Made by a program: the position numbers and the translations under genes. This document shows, piece after piece, positions 37,865-46,579 of a stretch of DNA of 64,000 nucleotides. The DNA comes from Salinivirgaceae bacterium (GTDB taxonomy: Bacteria > Bacteroidota > Bacteroidia > Bacteroidales > SZUA-534), in assembly GCA_017527435.1 (NCBI GenBank), contig JAFXQB010000016.1:32382-96381 (forward strand). Direction: 5' to 3'. The notes beneath the pieces are model-generated. The model saw nothing but the letters and a program-made list of their open reading frames with translations. It was not told the DNA's origin and ran no database searches. Position 1 is the first letter of the stretch. Each line of letters opens with the position of its first letter.

Positions 37865-38479
37865 ATGCCATTACCCGTCCGTCATACGCCCCGCGCCGAT
37901 TGGCACAAATACAATGGCGCGGAATATTTTGTCACCATTTGCACGGGCGGCCGCGAACATTATTTTGGTGAAGTGTACGATGGCCAAACGCAACTGACGG
38001 CGGTGGGGGAATGTTTGCGTGCGCAGATTGAAAACGTTCAAAATCATTATCCATACGCCGAAATACCATTGTATGTCATTATGCCCAACCACACGCATTT
38101 GATTGTGGTGATTGACGGTGATAAAACGCCATACGACCGTACCGTTTGTAGGGACGCGGCGTGCCACGTCCGTAACGATTCAGGTGCCAATGACGTAACG
38201 GACGCCGCACGCGACGTGAATGCGGACGCCGCACGCGACGTCCCTACAGGGAAAAACGTGCATATGCAAAATGTTGCCAATCGGCAGGGATGGTTGTCTG
38301 TATGCATTGGCGGCATTAAATCCGCCGTCACCCGTTTTGCTCGCGAAAATGGAATTCCCTTTGCGTGGCAACCGCGCTACCACGACCACATTGTTCGCAA
38401 CCAAAACGAAATGAACCGCATTTCCGAATACATTGAACACAATCCGTTGGTTTGGGAATCAGATTGTTACAATGAATAA
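37865..38479 (+). CDS. REP-associated tyrosine transposase (RAYT, Y1/IS200-like fold)
   Basis: A 204-aa protein with YFVTICTGGREHYFG, IPLYVIMPNHTHLIVVI (the HxH-type metal site of HUH nucleases) and a C-terminal region with SAVTRFARENG, FAWQPRYHDHIVRNQNE, where the catalytic tyrosine is expected. RAYTs are single-copy, domesticated relatives of IS200/IS605 transposases that mobilise or maintain REP palindromes. Between the HUH core and the C-terminal part (about residues 92-130) the frame encodes low-complexity repeats of DAARDV, produced by three REP-like palindromes inserted in frame. It may still be functional, since the frame is kept. Confidence 0.85.
   Translation: MPLPVRHTPRADWHKYNGAEYFVTICTGGREHYFGEVYDGQTQLTAVGECLRAQIENVQNHYPYAEIPLYVIMPNHTHLIVVIDGDKTPYDRTVCRDAACHVRNDSGANDVTDAARDVNADAARDVPTGKNVHMQNVANRQGWLSVCIGGIKSAVTRFARENGIPFAWQPRYHDHIVRNQNEMNRISEYIEHNPLVWESDCYNE
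38148..38175. repeat. REP-like palindrome inside the RAYT gene, copy 2
   Basis: GTAGGGACGCGGCGTGCC followed by ACGTCCGTAA forms an imperfect palindrome of the same family as 33186 and 43316, but lies in frame within the transposase reading frame. Confidence 0.75.
38195..38247. repeat. Tandem REP-like units inside the RAYT gene, copies 3 and 4
   Basis: The 19-base sequence CGGACGCCGCACGCGACGT occurs at 38199-38217 and again at 38224-38242, spaced 25 bases start to start. The second copy continues into CCCTAC, the complement of the GTAGGG end of copy 2. The region 38148-38247 is thus a small REP cluster. It lengthens the protein by a DAARDV-rich linker without breaking the frame. Confidence 0.75.
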
Positions 38480-38559
38480 AATCCTAATGAAAAAAACAAA
38501 AATAATTAATGTACCGTTTTTTCGGAATAAATGTTTGATATTTGAAGAAACATAGAACG

Positions 38560-38667
38560 ATGGAAGATAACAATTCAATAATAGAACCAAAATCGTCCGT
38601 TGCAACGGACGATATTTTAAATCTGAAAATATCGGTTATAACCGACCAATTTCAGTACGCTGCCTAA
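38560..38667 (+). CDS. Short ORF, 35 aa, containing two perfect palindromes
   Basis: An ATG at 38560 opens 35 codons ending at TAA 38665-38667. Within it, TCGTCCGTTGCAACGGACGA (38593-38612) and TCGGTTATAACCGA (38632-38645) are perfect palindromes. The peptide has no recognisable domain; it may be a remnant of a longer gene or only a carrier of the palindromes. The rest of the 265-base gap between RAYT and the helicase gene shows no other gene. Confidence 0.35.
   Translation: MEDNNSIIEPKSSVATDDILNLKISVITDQFQYAA
38593..38645. repeat. Two perfect palindromes of 20 and 14 bases
   Basis: TCGTCCGTTGCAACGGACGA and TCGGTTATAACCGA lie 19 bases apart downstream of the RAYT gene. Each can form a hairpin or be a dimeric protein site. 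They do not match the GGACG-type REP family by sequence. Confidence 0.65.
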
Positions 38668-38744
38668 TGTAAAAACAATTGACAGATTTGTCGAACACTT
38701 AATTCTACCTTCTGCATTCAAAAATCATAAATCAAAAATCAAAA

Positions 38745-41207
38745 ATGGATTATTCCGACAACCCGCAACTGCAACTAGCATACGATTTTGTCCAGTACAC
38801 CAACCGCAATGTGTTTCTGACGGGGCGGGCAGGAACGGGCAAAACCACCTTCCTGAAACGCATTAAACAGTTGACACCCAAGCGGATGGTGGTGCTCGCG
38901 CCCACGGGTGTGGCGGCAATCAACGCGGGCGGAATGACCATTCACTCGTTCTTCCAACTGCCGTTCGGGCCGTTTCTGCCAGGCTATGCGCAGGCCGAAG
39001 GCGGCAAGAACAAATACAAGTTCAGCAAGCGCAAAATCGACATAATCAGAACATTAGACCTGTTGGTGATTGACGAGATTTCGATGGTCCGCGCCGATTT
39101 GCTCGATGCCATTGACGATGTGCTGCGGCGCTATCGGGGCAACCAGCAGCCTTTTGGCGGCGTGCAGTTGCTGATGATTGGCGACCTGCACCAGTTGGCG
39201 CCCGTGGTCAAAGACGACGAGTGGGATTTGCTGCGCGACGCTTACCCAACGATGTACTTCTTCGGCAGCAACGCCCTGCGCCAGACCGATTACGTGGTTA
39301 TCGAACTCAAGCAGATTTACCGCCAGACGAGCCAGCACTTTATCGACATTCTGAACCGTGTGCGCAACAACACCGCCGACGCCGCCGTCTTTGCCGAACT
39401 CGACAAGCGCTATCAGCCTGATTTTGAGCCAAAAGACAAAGATGGATACATAACGCTCACAACCCACAACTTCCAGTCGAACGACATAAACCAGAGCAAA
39501 CTCAAGAAGTTGAAAAGCAAGTTGGTGAAGTTCGAGGCCGAAATCAGCGGAAACTTCCCCGAACAGATGTATCCCACTGAATATCAGTTGGAACTGAAGG
39601 AAGGCGCGCAGGTGATGTTTGTCAAGAACGACCCTTCGCTCGAAAAGCGGTTCTACAACGGCAAAATCGGCCGCATTGTCAACATTGAGGACGGCAAGGT
39701 GTATGTGGATTGCGGCGGCGCCGACGATACCATTGAGGTTGTGCCAGCCGAGTGGACGAACGCGTCGTACAAAATCGACGAGCAGACGAAGGAAATCACT
39801 GAAGTTGTGGACGGTACGTTCCGTCAGTACCCGCTCAAACTTGCGTGGGCAATCACCATTCACAAGAGCCAGGGCCTGACGTTCGACCGCGTTATTATCG
39901 ATGCTGCGCAGGCCTTCTCGCACGGGCAGGTTTACGTGGCTTTAAGCCGATGCCGCACGCTCGATGGCATTGTGCTTTCGTCGCGTTTGGGCGGCAGTTG
40001 TCTGATTGGCGATGAGCAAGTTACGCGTTTCAACCGCGAGGCCGAGCAGTCGGTGGTCGATGAGGCGGTGCTCAACCAGTCGAAGGTGCGATACGAGACC
40101 AGCCTTATCGGCGATTTGTTCGACTGCACCGAAATCTATCACGAGATGCAGCGGCTTAATCGTATCTTACTGAAAAACAATGGTGTGCTGGTTGGTAATC
40201 CTGCCGAAAAACTCGAGCCAGTTCTGCCGCGTGTCAACACCGAAATACTATCCGTTGCCGACAGTTTCGGCCGTCAGGTGGCGCAGATAATCGGCAGCGG
40301 CGTTGAAGGAAACAGCCACCTGCAGGAGCGCATTGGCAAGGGCTGCGACTATTTTGTGCCGAAAATCGGCGAACTTGTTGAGACCGCCGTCGATGCCATA
40401 ACCATTACCACCGACAACTCTGATGTTGAGACCGAAGCCAACGACTCGCTGAAAAAACTTCGCGACCTGACGCTGCGCAAAAAGCACTGCCTGAACACAA
40501 TGAAAGACGGTTTTGAAGTGCAGAAATATCTGAAAACCAGAGCAATGTCGGTGCTGACCGACCTTAAGCCGAAGAAAGAGAAAGCCAAGGCCGAAAGCGG
40601 CACGGAAAACATTGCGAACGCGCGGTTGTTTGCGTCGCTGCGGCTGTGGCGCAACAGCAAGGCCGCCGAAATGAACGTGCCCGCCTACGTGGTTCTGCAG
40701 CAGAAGGCGCTTTTGGGCATATCAGAGACGTTGCCCGAAAACATTGCCGCGCTCACCAAGGTGAAAGGCGTCGGCAAGGCCATTGCGCGCCGCTATGGTG
40801 CTGATATTGTTGAGATTGTGCGTCAGTACAATAAGGAAAACGGAATGCAAGTCGATGGCGATATTTTCGATGGCATTGATGACTTGGAAAAGAAACCCAC
40901 CAAAGCGCCGAAGGTTGATACAAAGGAAGTTACGTGGCAGATGTTCACCGAAGGAATGTCGGTCGACGAAATTGCCAAAACTCGCGGATTGGTAATCTCA
41001 ACCATTGTGAATCATTTGAGCCATTACGTCGCTCAGGGCCAGTTGGAACCGTCCGACATTATAGCCCCCGAGCGTGCCGAAACCATTGCCAACTATCTGA
41101 AAAACAATCCACAGCACAGCCTGACAACCGTCCGCGAAGCACTCAACAACGAGTTTTCGTACGACGAGATTCGGTTGGTTATGGCGTGGATAAAATCAAA
41201 TGGTTAA
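38745..41207 (+). CDS. PIF1-like helicase with HRDC and helix-turn-helix C-terminus
   Basis: An 820-aa superfamily 1 helicase. Walker A LTGRAGTGKTTFLKR is near residue 25, Walker B LLVIDEISMV near 105, then IGDLHQLAPVV and the late motif ITIHKSQGLTFDRV ... VYVALSRC. After about residue 620 comes an HRDC domain (LRLWRNSKAAEMNVPAYVVL ... KVKGVGKAIARRYG), then a C-terminal HTH of the RecQ-associated type (MFTEGMSVDEIAKTRGLVIS). This architecture is common in Bacteroidota. It unwinds DNA at forks or structured DNA in recombination and repair. GC-rich composition shows the island has ended. Confidence 0.9.
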   Translation: MDYSDNPQLQLAYDFVQYTNRNVFLTGRAGTGKTTFLKRIKQLTPKRMVVLAPTGVAAINAGGMTIHSFFQLPFGPFLPGYAQAEGGKNKYKFSKRKIDIIRTLDLLVIDEISMVRADLLDAIDDVLRRYRGNQQPFGGVQLLMIGDLHQLAPVVKDDEWDLLRDAYPTMYFFGSNALRQTDYVVIELKQIYRQTSQHFIDILNRVRNNTADAAVFAELDKRYQPDFEPKDKDGYITLTTHNFQSNDINQSKLKKLKSKLVKFEAEISGNFPEQMYPTEYQLELKEGAQVMFVKNDPSLEKRFYNGKIGRIVNIEDGKVYVDCGGADDTIEVVPAEWTNASYKIDEQTKEITEVVDGTFRQYPLKLAWAITIHKSQGLTFDRVIIDAAQAFSHGQVYVALSRCRTLDGIVLSSRLGGSCLIGDEQVTRFNREAEQSVVDEAVLNQSKVRYETSLIGDLFDCTEIYHEMQRLNRILLKNNGVLVGNPAEKLEPVLPRVNTEILSVADSFGRQVAQIIGSGVEGNSHLQERIGKGCDYFVPKIGELVETAVDAITITTDNSDVETEANDSLKKLRDLTLRKKHCLNTMKDGFEVQKYLKTRAMSVLTDLKPKKEKAKAESGTENIANARLFASLRLWRNSKAAEMNVPAYVVLQQKALLGISETLPENIAALTKVKGVGKAIARRYGADIVEIVRQYNKENGMQVDGDIFDGIDDLEKKPTKAPKVDTKEVTWQMFTEGMSVDEIAKTRGLVISTIVNHLSHYVAQGQLEPSDIIAPERAETIANYLKNNPQHSLTTVREALNNEFSYDEIRLVMAWIKSNG

Positions 41208-41220
41208 ATTTGGGACGAAA

Positions 41221-41928
41221 ATGAGACGTTTTCTTTACATATCGATTCTTGCAACACTTTTCGCCGCCTGCGACAAATCTGACTCGTATCAGTTGCCGCC
41301 AGTGGAAAAGATTGAGTGCCAATATTTTCCGCTTGATTCGGGCGCTTGGCGCGATTTTTCGGTGGTCGAAATCAAAATCGATGAGCCGATTGCGCTCTTC
41401 GATACGCAGCAATACATTGTGCGTGAGCGCTTTGGCGGAATTTTTATCGACAACATTGGCGACACTTTGCGGCAGATTGAGCGTTTCCGCCGGACGAACG
41501 AAGGCGAGAATTGGCAGCGGATGAACACGTGGTTGGCATACGTCAATGGCACGGAAGTGATTCAGATTGAAGAAAATACGCGAATTATAAAAATGCAACT
41601 GCCGCTCACCGTTGGCAAAACGTGGAACGGCAATGCCTACAACCGCACCGACACTTTGCAGAAGTATCAGTTCCGCGTCGACAGTATCGACTGCCCCGCC
41701 GTGGTGGGCCGTTTCCGGTTCGATTCGGTGCTCACCGTTTCGCAGAAAAACGAGTTGACAGCTATCAGCAAAGTGCTTGTCGCGGAGCGTTATGCCGCCG
41801 GAATCGGGATGGTTGAGAAGATTCAAATCGACATATATTCAGACTCTTACGCGCCCGATACCGACATTGAGAACCGCGTAACGCAGGGTACAATGATTTA
41901 CCACACACTTATCGATTTTGGTAAATGA
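41221..41928 (+). CDS. Hypothetical lipoprotein, 235 aa
   Basis: The signal MRRFLYISILATLFAACDKSD ends in a lipobox Cys. I start at ATG 41221, where the signal begins, instead of the in-frame start at 41200. The mature part is beta-rich (LPLTVGKTWNGNAY and similar) and resembles the widespread uncharacterised Bacteroidota outer-membrane lipoproteins. No catalytic motif is visible. It overlaps xseA by four bases. Confidence 0.78.
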   Translation: MRRFLYISILATLFAACDKSDSYQLPPVEKIECQYFPLDSGAWRDFSVVEIKIDEPIALFDTQQYIVRERFGGIFIDNIGDTLRQIERFRRTNEGENWQRMNTWLAYVNGTEVIQIEENTRIIKMQLPLTVGKTWNGNAYNRTDTLQKYQFRVDSIDCPAVVGRFRFDSVLTVSQKNELTAISKVLVAERYAAGIGMVEKIQIDIYSDSYAPDTDIENRVTQGTMIYHTLIDFGK

Positions 41929-43295
41929 CAGACAATCAGGCAATATCGCTTTACGAACTTTTGCACAACGTCCGTGCGGAACTGAAAAATTCGTTCGCGA
42001 CGCCAGTGTGGGTGGTGGCCGAAATCATTGAGTTTGGTCAGCGTGGCAACGGCCATTGCTATATGGAACTTGTTGAGAAAGACCAAGATACCGAACGAAT
42101 GACGGCCAAAGTGAAAGCCACAATTTGGGCGAATGTTTATGCTCGTTTGAGCCCTTATTTTGAGTCGGTTACGGGCGAGTCGCTGCACGCCGGACTGAAG
42201 GTGATGCTGCGCGTCACGGTCGAGATGCACGAACTTTACGGCTTGAGTCTCAATGTGTTGGACATTGACGCGCAATACACATTGGGCGACATTGCCCAGC
42301 AACGCGCAAAGGTGATTGCCCAACTCACCGCCGACGGGGTGATTGATATGAACAAGCAGATTCCGTTACCGCTTGTGGTTCAGCGCATTGCGGTGGTTTC
42401 GTCGAACACGGCAGCGGGGTGGGGCGATTTCGCCAATCAATTGGAAAACAACGATTTCGGCTACAAATTTCACGTCGAGTTGTTTCCGGCACTGATGCAA
42501 GGCGATGGCGCAGCAGAATCGATAATCGCGGCTATGGACAAGATTTTCAGTCAGATGGACGAGTTCGATGCAGTGGCGATTATGCGCGGCGGCGGCTCAA
42601 AATCCGATTTGAGTTGCTTCGACAACTATGAGTTGGCCTATTACGCCGCACAGTTTCCGCTGCCCATTCTGACCGGAATCGGCCACGAGCGCGACGATTC
42701 GGTGCTCGACCTTGTAGCCAACACAAGGCTCAAAACGCCAACCGCTTTGGCGGCTTTCATAATCGACCGCGCGGCTGCCTTTGAGCAGGAACTCACCCAG
42801 AAATGCGACTATGTGATTGACGTCGCCCGCCAGCGTATCGAGCAGAATATCAAGCGTGTTGACGATGATTATCACCGTTTTGTTTTGGGTGTCAGAGCCG
42901 TTGTCAGTCACTCGCAGGAACAATTGTCGGGGCTTAACTTGCTCGCCAACAGCGCTGTACGCCGCTATTTCGACCTACGAACGGCCCAACTCTCGACCTT
43001 CGAGCAGAAAATCCGTCTTTTGCCGCAAATCGGAATCGCCGCCGGCACCACCCGCCTTGCCACTCTTGAGCAGCGCTTGCAGACAGCGCTCGCCACATTC
43101 TTTGAAGCCCGCCAGCACCAACTCGACCGCCTTGAACTCGTCTGCCGCCAAGCCGACCCGCGAAACGTGCTCAAACGCGGCTATTCAGTCGTCCGCTCGA
43201 AAGGCAAGGCCGTAACTTCGCCCGAGCAAGTGCAAACGGGCGACAGCCTTTCCATTCAGACTGCCGGCGGTGAAATCAATGGTGTTGTCGGTTGA
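41925..43295 (+). CDS. xseA: Exodeoxyribonuclease VII large subunit
   Basis: A 456-aa protein. The N-terminal OB fold (PVWVVAEIIEFGQRGNGHCYMELVEKD) is followed by the nuclease core with VVSSNTAAGWGDF, IMRGGGSKSDLSCFDNYELA, and TGIGHERDDSVLDLVANTRLKTPTALAAFI. Then comes a long coiled-coil region and a short C-terminal strand region (LKRGYSVVRSKGKAV). It degrades single-stranded DNA with XseB. The small XseB gene, often next to it, is not present here within reach. Confidence 0.94.
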   Translation: MTDNQAISLYELLHNVRAELKNSFATPVWVVAEIIEFGQRGNGHCYMELVEKDQDTERMTAKVKATIWANVYARLSPYFESVTGESLHAGLKVMLRVTVEMHELYGLSLNVLDIDAQYTLGDIAQQRAKVIAQLTADGVIDMNKQIPLPLVVQRIAVVSSNTAAGWGDFANQLENNDFGYKFHVELFPALMQGDGAAESIIAAMDKIFSQMDEFDAVAIMRGGGSKSDLSCFDNYELAYYAAQFPLPILTGIGHERDDSVLDLVANTRLKTPTALAAFIIDRAAAFEQELTQKCDYVIDVARQRIEQNIKRVDDDYHRFVLGVRAVVSHSQEQLSGLNLLANSAVRRYFDLRTAQLSTFEQKIRLLPQIGIAAGTTRLATLEQRLQTALATFFEARQHQLDRLELVCRQADPRNVLKRGYSVVRSKGKAVTSPEQVQTGDSLSIQTAGGEINGVVG

Positions 43296-43315
43296 TTTGG
43301 AACGCCATAAAACAC

Positions 43316-43343
43316 GTAGAGACGCGGCGCGCCACGTCCCTAC
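43316..43343. repeat. REP-like palindrome, copy 5
   Basis: GTAGAGACGCGGCGCGCC followed by ACGTCCCTAC is a nearly perfect palindrome in the xseA-purT convergent gap. It matches the family at 33186 and within the RAYT gene. It could act as a bidirectional 3'-end structure for the convergent genes. Confidence 0.78.
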
Positions 43344-43421
43344 ATATCAAATTGAAATTCCTAAATTCGTAATTCAATCCTTCACGCATTTAATCCTTCA
43401 CGCATTCAGTCCTTCAATCCT

Positions 43422-44606
43422 TCAATCCTTCTCCACCTTCAGCGTGTCATACATTTTCCGAACCTTCTCTTTGGCTTCCTCAATCGAGTTGCCGCGAGCC
43501 AGCAGCACGGCCATACGGCGGTGTTCGTGAACTTCGGGTTTGCCAAAGATGCGCATTTGCGTGTCGGGCATTGCAAGCGTTTCCTCAAGGTTGCTGAACT
43601 TCACATTTTGGCTGTCGCCGAAGACCACCACGGCTTTCGAAGCCGACGGGCCGTGGAAGGCGATGTTCGGAATGGGCAGGCCCAGAATGGCGCGCACGTG
43701 CAGCGCAAATTCCGACAGGTCCTGCGAAATCATTGTCACCATACCCGTATCGTGCGGGCGCGGCGAAACCTCGCTGAAAATCACGTCGTCGCCTTTGATA
43801 AACATTTCCACGCCAAAGATTCCGCGGCCGCCAAGCGCGTCGGTAATCTTCTTTGCAATGTCCTGCGCCTTCGCCAGAGCGGCGTCGGTCATAGGCTGCG
43901 GCTGCCACGATTCCTGATAGTCGCCGTCCTTCTGCCAGTGGCCGATGGGGTTCAGGAAACTTGTGCCGTCCTTGTGGCGGATGGTCATAAGCGTAATCTC
44001 ATAATCAAAATCGATGAAGCCCTCGACAATCACCTTGCCAGCGCCAGCGCGGCCGCCAGCCTGCGAAATTTCCCACGAGCTGTCGATGTCGGCCTCGCTT
44101 TTCACCACGCTCTGTCCGTGGCCCGACGAACTCATAATCGGCTTCACAACGCACGGAATGCCAATCTCTTTGATGGCAGCGCGGTACTCGTCGTAGGTTG
44201 CCGCAAAGCGATAGGGCGATGTCTTCAGCCCCAGTTCCTCGGCGGCCAGACGGCGGATGCCCTCGCGGTTCATTGTCAGGAAGGTGGCGCGGGCCGTTGG
44301 AATCACGTTAAAGCCTTCTTTTTCAAGTTCGATGAGCGTTGGCGTCGCAATCGCTTCAACTTCGGGAATGATATAGTCGGGACGCTCTTTGTAAACAATC
44401 TCGCGCAGTTTCTCGCCGTCGAGCATTGAAATCACATACGAGCGGTGCGCAATCTGCATTGCAGGCGCGTTTGCGTAACGGTCAACCGCAACCACTTCAA
44501 TGCCAAAACGTTGCAACTCAATAGCCACTTCTTTGCCCAGTTCGCCCGAGCCGCACAGCAAGGCCTTCTTGCCGCCTTCTTTAAAGATTGTTCCAAAAGT
44601 TTCCAT
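43422..44606 (-). CDS. purT: Formate-dependent phosphoribosylglycinamide formyltransferase 2
   Basis: A 394-aa ATP-grasp enzyme on the minus strand. It has [20 protein letters not shown] at the start, [16 protein letters not shown] (the ATP-grasp loop), [29 protein letters not shown] with the metal-binding Glu and Asn-equivalent residues, and the PurT tail [12 protein letters not shown]. It uses formate and ATP to formylate GAR in purine synthesis, replacing folate-dependent PurN. Length is normal. Confidence 0.95.
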   Translation of the reverse strand: METFGTIFKEGGKKALLCGSGELGKEVAIELQRFGIEVVAVDRYANAPAMQIAHRSYVISMLDGEKLREIVYKERPDYIIPEVEAIATPTLIELEKEGFNVIPTARATFLTMNREGIRRLAAEELGLKTSPYRFAATYDEYRAAIKEIGIPCVVKPIMSSSGHGQSVVKSEADIDSSWEISQAGGRAGAGKVIVEGFIDFDYEITLMTIRHKDGTSFLNPIGHWQKDGDYQESWQPQPMTDAALAKAQDIAKKITDALGGRGIFGVEMFIKGDDVIFSEVSPRPHDTGMVTMISQDLSEFALHVRAILGLPIPNIAFHGPSASKAVVVFGDSQNVKFSNLEETLAMPDTQMRIFGKPEVHEHRRMAVLLARGNSIEEAKEKVRKMYDTLKVEKD

Positions 44607-45015
44607 ATACTCTTTTTTTAGTAGTTAAGTGAAAGTCAAATGTATTCAACAGTTCAACCCGATGAGCAATGTCGCGAATCAAGTTGTTGACAAATAGCGA
44701 ACAGGGGGAAGATTGAAAGGGGTTAGGCATTAGGCACTAGGCACTAGGCACTAGGCACTAGGCATTAGGTGTTGGGTGTTGGGTGACGGTTAATTATGAA
44801 TTATGAATTACGAATTCCGAATCATTACACATTACTCTTCAAACTTTAAACTTTAAACTTTAAACTTTAAACTTCAAACCTTAAACTTTACTCTTTACTC
44901 TTTACTCTTTACTCTTTACACCTTACTCGAATTTGTCCGTCGTCTGATGTCTGAAGTCTGAAGTCTGATGTCTGTCGTCCAAATCCAATCCTTCCCCCCA
45001 AACACTAAACTTTTT
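44607..45015. repeat. Intergenic block of five different short tandem-repeat tracts
   Basis: This gap of about 420 bases has no gene. From 44724 it holds successive tracts of related short words: GGCACTA (44724-44788), AATTATGA/AATTACGA (44791-44822), AAACTTT (44841-44889), ACTCTTT (44888-44924) and GTCTGA(A/T) (44941-44979). The same words appear on one or other strand in gaps at 1668, 29758, 31647, 53654, 57087 and 61518. The first 115 bases (44607-44723) are ordinary AT-rich sequence. Confidence 0.8.
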
Positions 45016-45023
45016 TATATTTG
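45016..45023 (+). promoter_or_regulatory. Bacteroidota -7 box TATATTTG before the gene at 45030
   Basis: TATATTTG matches TAnnTTTG exactly and ends only six bases before the ATG at 45030. Transcription would then begin at or next to the start codon, implying a leaderless or nearly leaderless mRNA. Confidence 0.5.
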
Positions 45024-45029
45024 TGCCCG

Positions 45030-46388
45030 ATGCGTGAAGTAATTACATTGACCGATGTTTTGATAGTGCCGCTTTATCTGATGATATTGTGGTGGATATC
45101 GTCGTCGGTTCGTCGCCGCCATATCGATGCCGAGCCTTGCTACCATTATTTCACTATCGGCCTGATGCTCAAGATTTTCGCGGGCATTGCCTTCGCGCTA
45201 ATCTACACCTACCACTACGGCGAGACCGATACACACTATTATTATTGGGGTACGCAGTCCATTGAACGGCTTGCGCACAAAGATTTCGGCGCTTTCGCGA
45301 AAGTAATGGCAGGTGTGCACACGCCCGAAGTCCATTCCGCCTTCGACCGCACCACAGGTTGGCCCACCTATTGGCGTGACCCCAACTCGTTTGCCGTCTG
45401 CCGCTTCAACGTGCCGCTCTACCTGTTGGGATTCAAAACGTTTTTGGGCAATATTATCGTGCTCAACGCCCTGCTTTTCATTGGTTTTTGGAAGTTCTAC
45501 AAACTGATGCTCAAACTTTTCCCCAACAACGACCGCAATTTCGCCATAGCCCTGCTCTTTGTGCCGTCGGTGGTGTTTTGGGGCTCGTCGCTGCTCAAAG
45601 ACAGTTGGTGCCTTGTGGCGTCGATGTTCGTTTTCTGCGCCGTTCACAGCCTTTTCATATCGCGCAAGCGGATTTTTGCCAACATTATCTTGCTGATAAT
45701 CTGCAGTTACGTCTGTATGAGCATTCGTCCGTATTCGTTTTTCACCACAATGGGCGCGTGCCTTGTGTGGATAGGTTTTGTATATGTCTATCGGATGCGC
45801 TCGCGGATGTTCCGAGTATTGGTTTTCCCCATAATCGTGGCCGTGATGTGGCTTGTGGGCGTGGGGCTGTTCTCGCGTTTGGGTTCGTTGGCCAATGAGC
45901 GCTATCAGTCGCTCGACGCGATAATCGAGACCGCCGTCATTATCCAGGACGACCTGAAAAAAGAGTACTACGGCGGCAACAGTTTCGATATTGGCGCGTT
46001 CGAACCCACCATTGGCGGCCTTGTCTCGAAGGCGCCCGCAGCCATTGTGGCAGGTGTTTTCCGTCCGTTTGTGTGGGAATCGCGCAACCTGCTGATGCTC
46101 ATTTCGGGGCTCGAGACGTTTGTTCTCTTGCTGCTAATCATTTATTTGCTTCTCAAGTTCGGTCTTCGCCGAATATTCAGCGTAGTGATGCGCAATCCGT
46201 TCCTGATATCCGCGTCGGTTTTCGTGGTCACCTACGCATTTTTTGTCGGGCTCACCACTGCTAACTTCGGCGCATTGGTGCGCTACCGTATGCCCGTCAT
46301 TGTCTTTTTGGCGCTCGTTTTGGCTGTCGTTTGGCGCTATATGCAGTTGTCCCGCCTGCTTACCGAAAGCAACAAAGAAACAGAGTAA
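45030..46388 (+). CDS. Polytopic membrane protein, 452 aa (GT-C or polymerase-like topology)
   Basis: About ten hydrophobic helices are visible, beginning LTDVLIVPLYLMILWWI and ending RMPVIVFLALVLAVVW. A periplasmic loop after helix 2 holds YHYGETDTHYYYWGTQ, an acidic motif of the type found in GT-C glycosyltransferases and glycan polymerases. The cytoplasmic and periplasmic loops between later helices are short. The role in glycan assembly is an inference from topology only. It stands alone between purT and the tRNA gene. Confidence 0.65.
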   Translation: MREVITLTDVLIVPLYLMILWWISSSVRRRHIDAEPCYHYFTIGLMLKIFAGIAFALIYTYHYGETDTHYYYWGTQSIERLAHKDFGAFAKVMAGVHTPEVHSAFDRTTGWPTYWRDPNSFAVCRFNVPLYLLGFKTFLGNIIVLNALLFIGFWKFYKLMLKLFPNNDRNFAIALLFVPSVVFWGSSLLKDSWCLVASMFVFCAVHSLFISRKRIFANIILLIICSYVCMSIRPYSFFTTMGACLVWIGFVYVYRMRSRMFRVLVFPIIVAVMWLVGVGLFSRLGSLANERYQSLDAIIETAVIIQDDLKKEYYGGNSFDIGAFEPTIGGLVSKAPAAIVAGVFRPFVWESRNLLMLISGLETFVLLLLIIYLLLKFGLRRIFSVVMRNPFLISASVFVVTYAFFVGLTTANFGALVRYRMPVIVFLALVLAVVWRYMQLSRLLTESNKETE

Positions 46389-46482
46389 GTTTGTAATATA
46401 TTGGCAATCACTCTGTTATAACTCGCATTACGATTATCGGCAAAAAGTTACGCATTTGTGGTTACACCATAAAGAAAGTTGC

Positions 46483-46490
46483 TATATTTG
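46483..46490 (+). promoter_or_regulatory. Bacteroidota -7 box TATATTTG before tRNA-Gln
   Basis: TATATTTG ends 15 bases before the tRNA 5' end, with TTTG about 24 bases upstream (46455-46458) as a possible -33 element. It fits a tRNA promoter. Confidence 0.55.
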
Positions 46491-46505
46491 CAGCGTTAAA
46501 ACCAT

Positions 46506-46576
46506 TGTCGTGTAGTGTAATGGTAGCACCTCAGATTCTGGTTCTGCTTGTGAGGGTTCGAGTCCTTCCACGACAA
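46506..46576 (+). tRNA. tRNA-Gln (anticodon CTG)
   Basis: The acceptor arm TGTCGTG pairs with CACGACA, with the weak first T-A pair typical of glutamine tRNAs. The D-arm is GTGTAATGGTAGCAC. The anticodon loop TTCTGGT (46536-46542) gives anticodon CTG at 46538-46540, and the T-arm contains GGTTCGAGTCC. CCA is not encoded. It stands alone, followed by a strong hairpin terminator. Confidence 0.92.
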
Positions 46577-46579
46577 CAT

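Noticed and set aside
37865..38479. Active IS200/IS605 insertion sequence
   Set aside because: There is no TnpB gene and no typical IS ends; the sequence fits the single-copy RAYT type linked to REP palindromes.
43521..44429. Plus-strand open frame of 302 codons opposite purT
   Set aside because: PurT motifs on the minus strand are complete; the plus frame has no domain.
44724..44979. Tandem repeats considered as a CRISPR array
   Set aside because: Units are 7-10 bases with no unique spacers of constant length, and there are no cas genes in the window.
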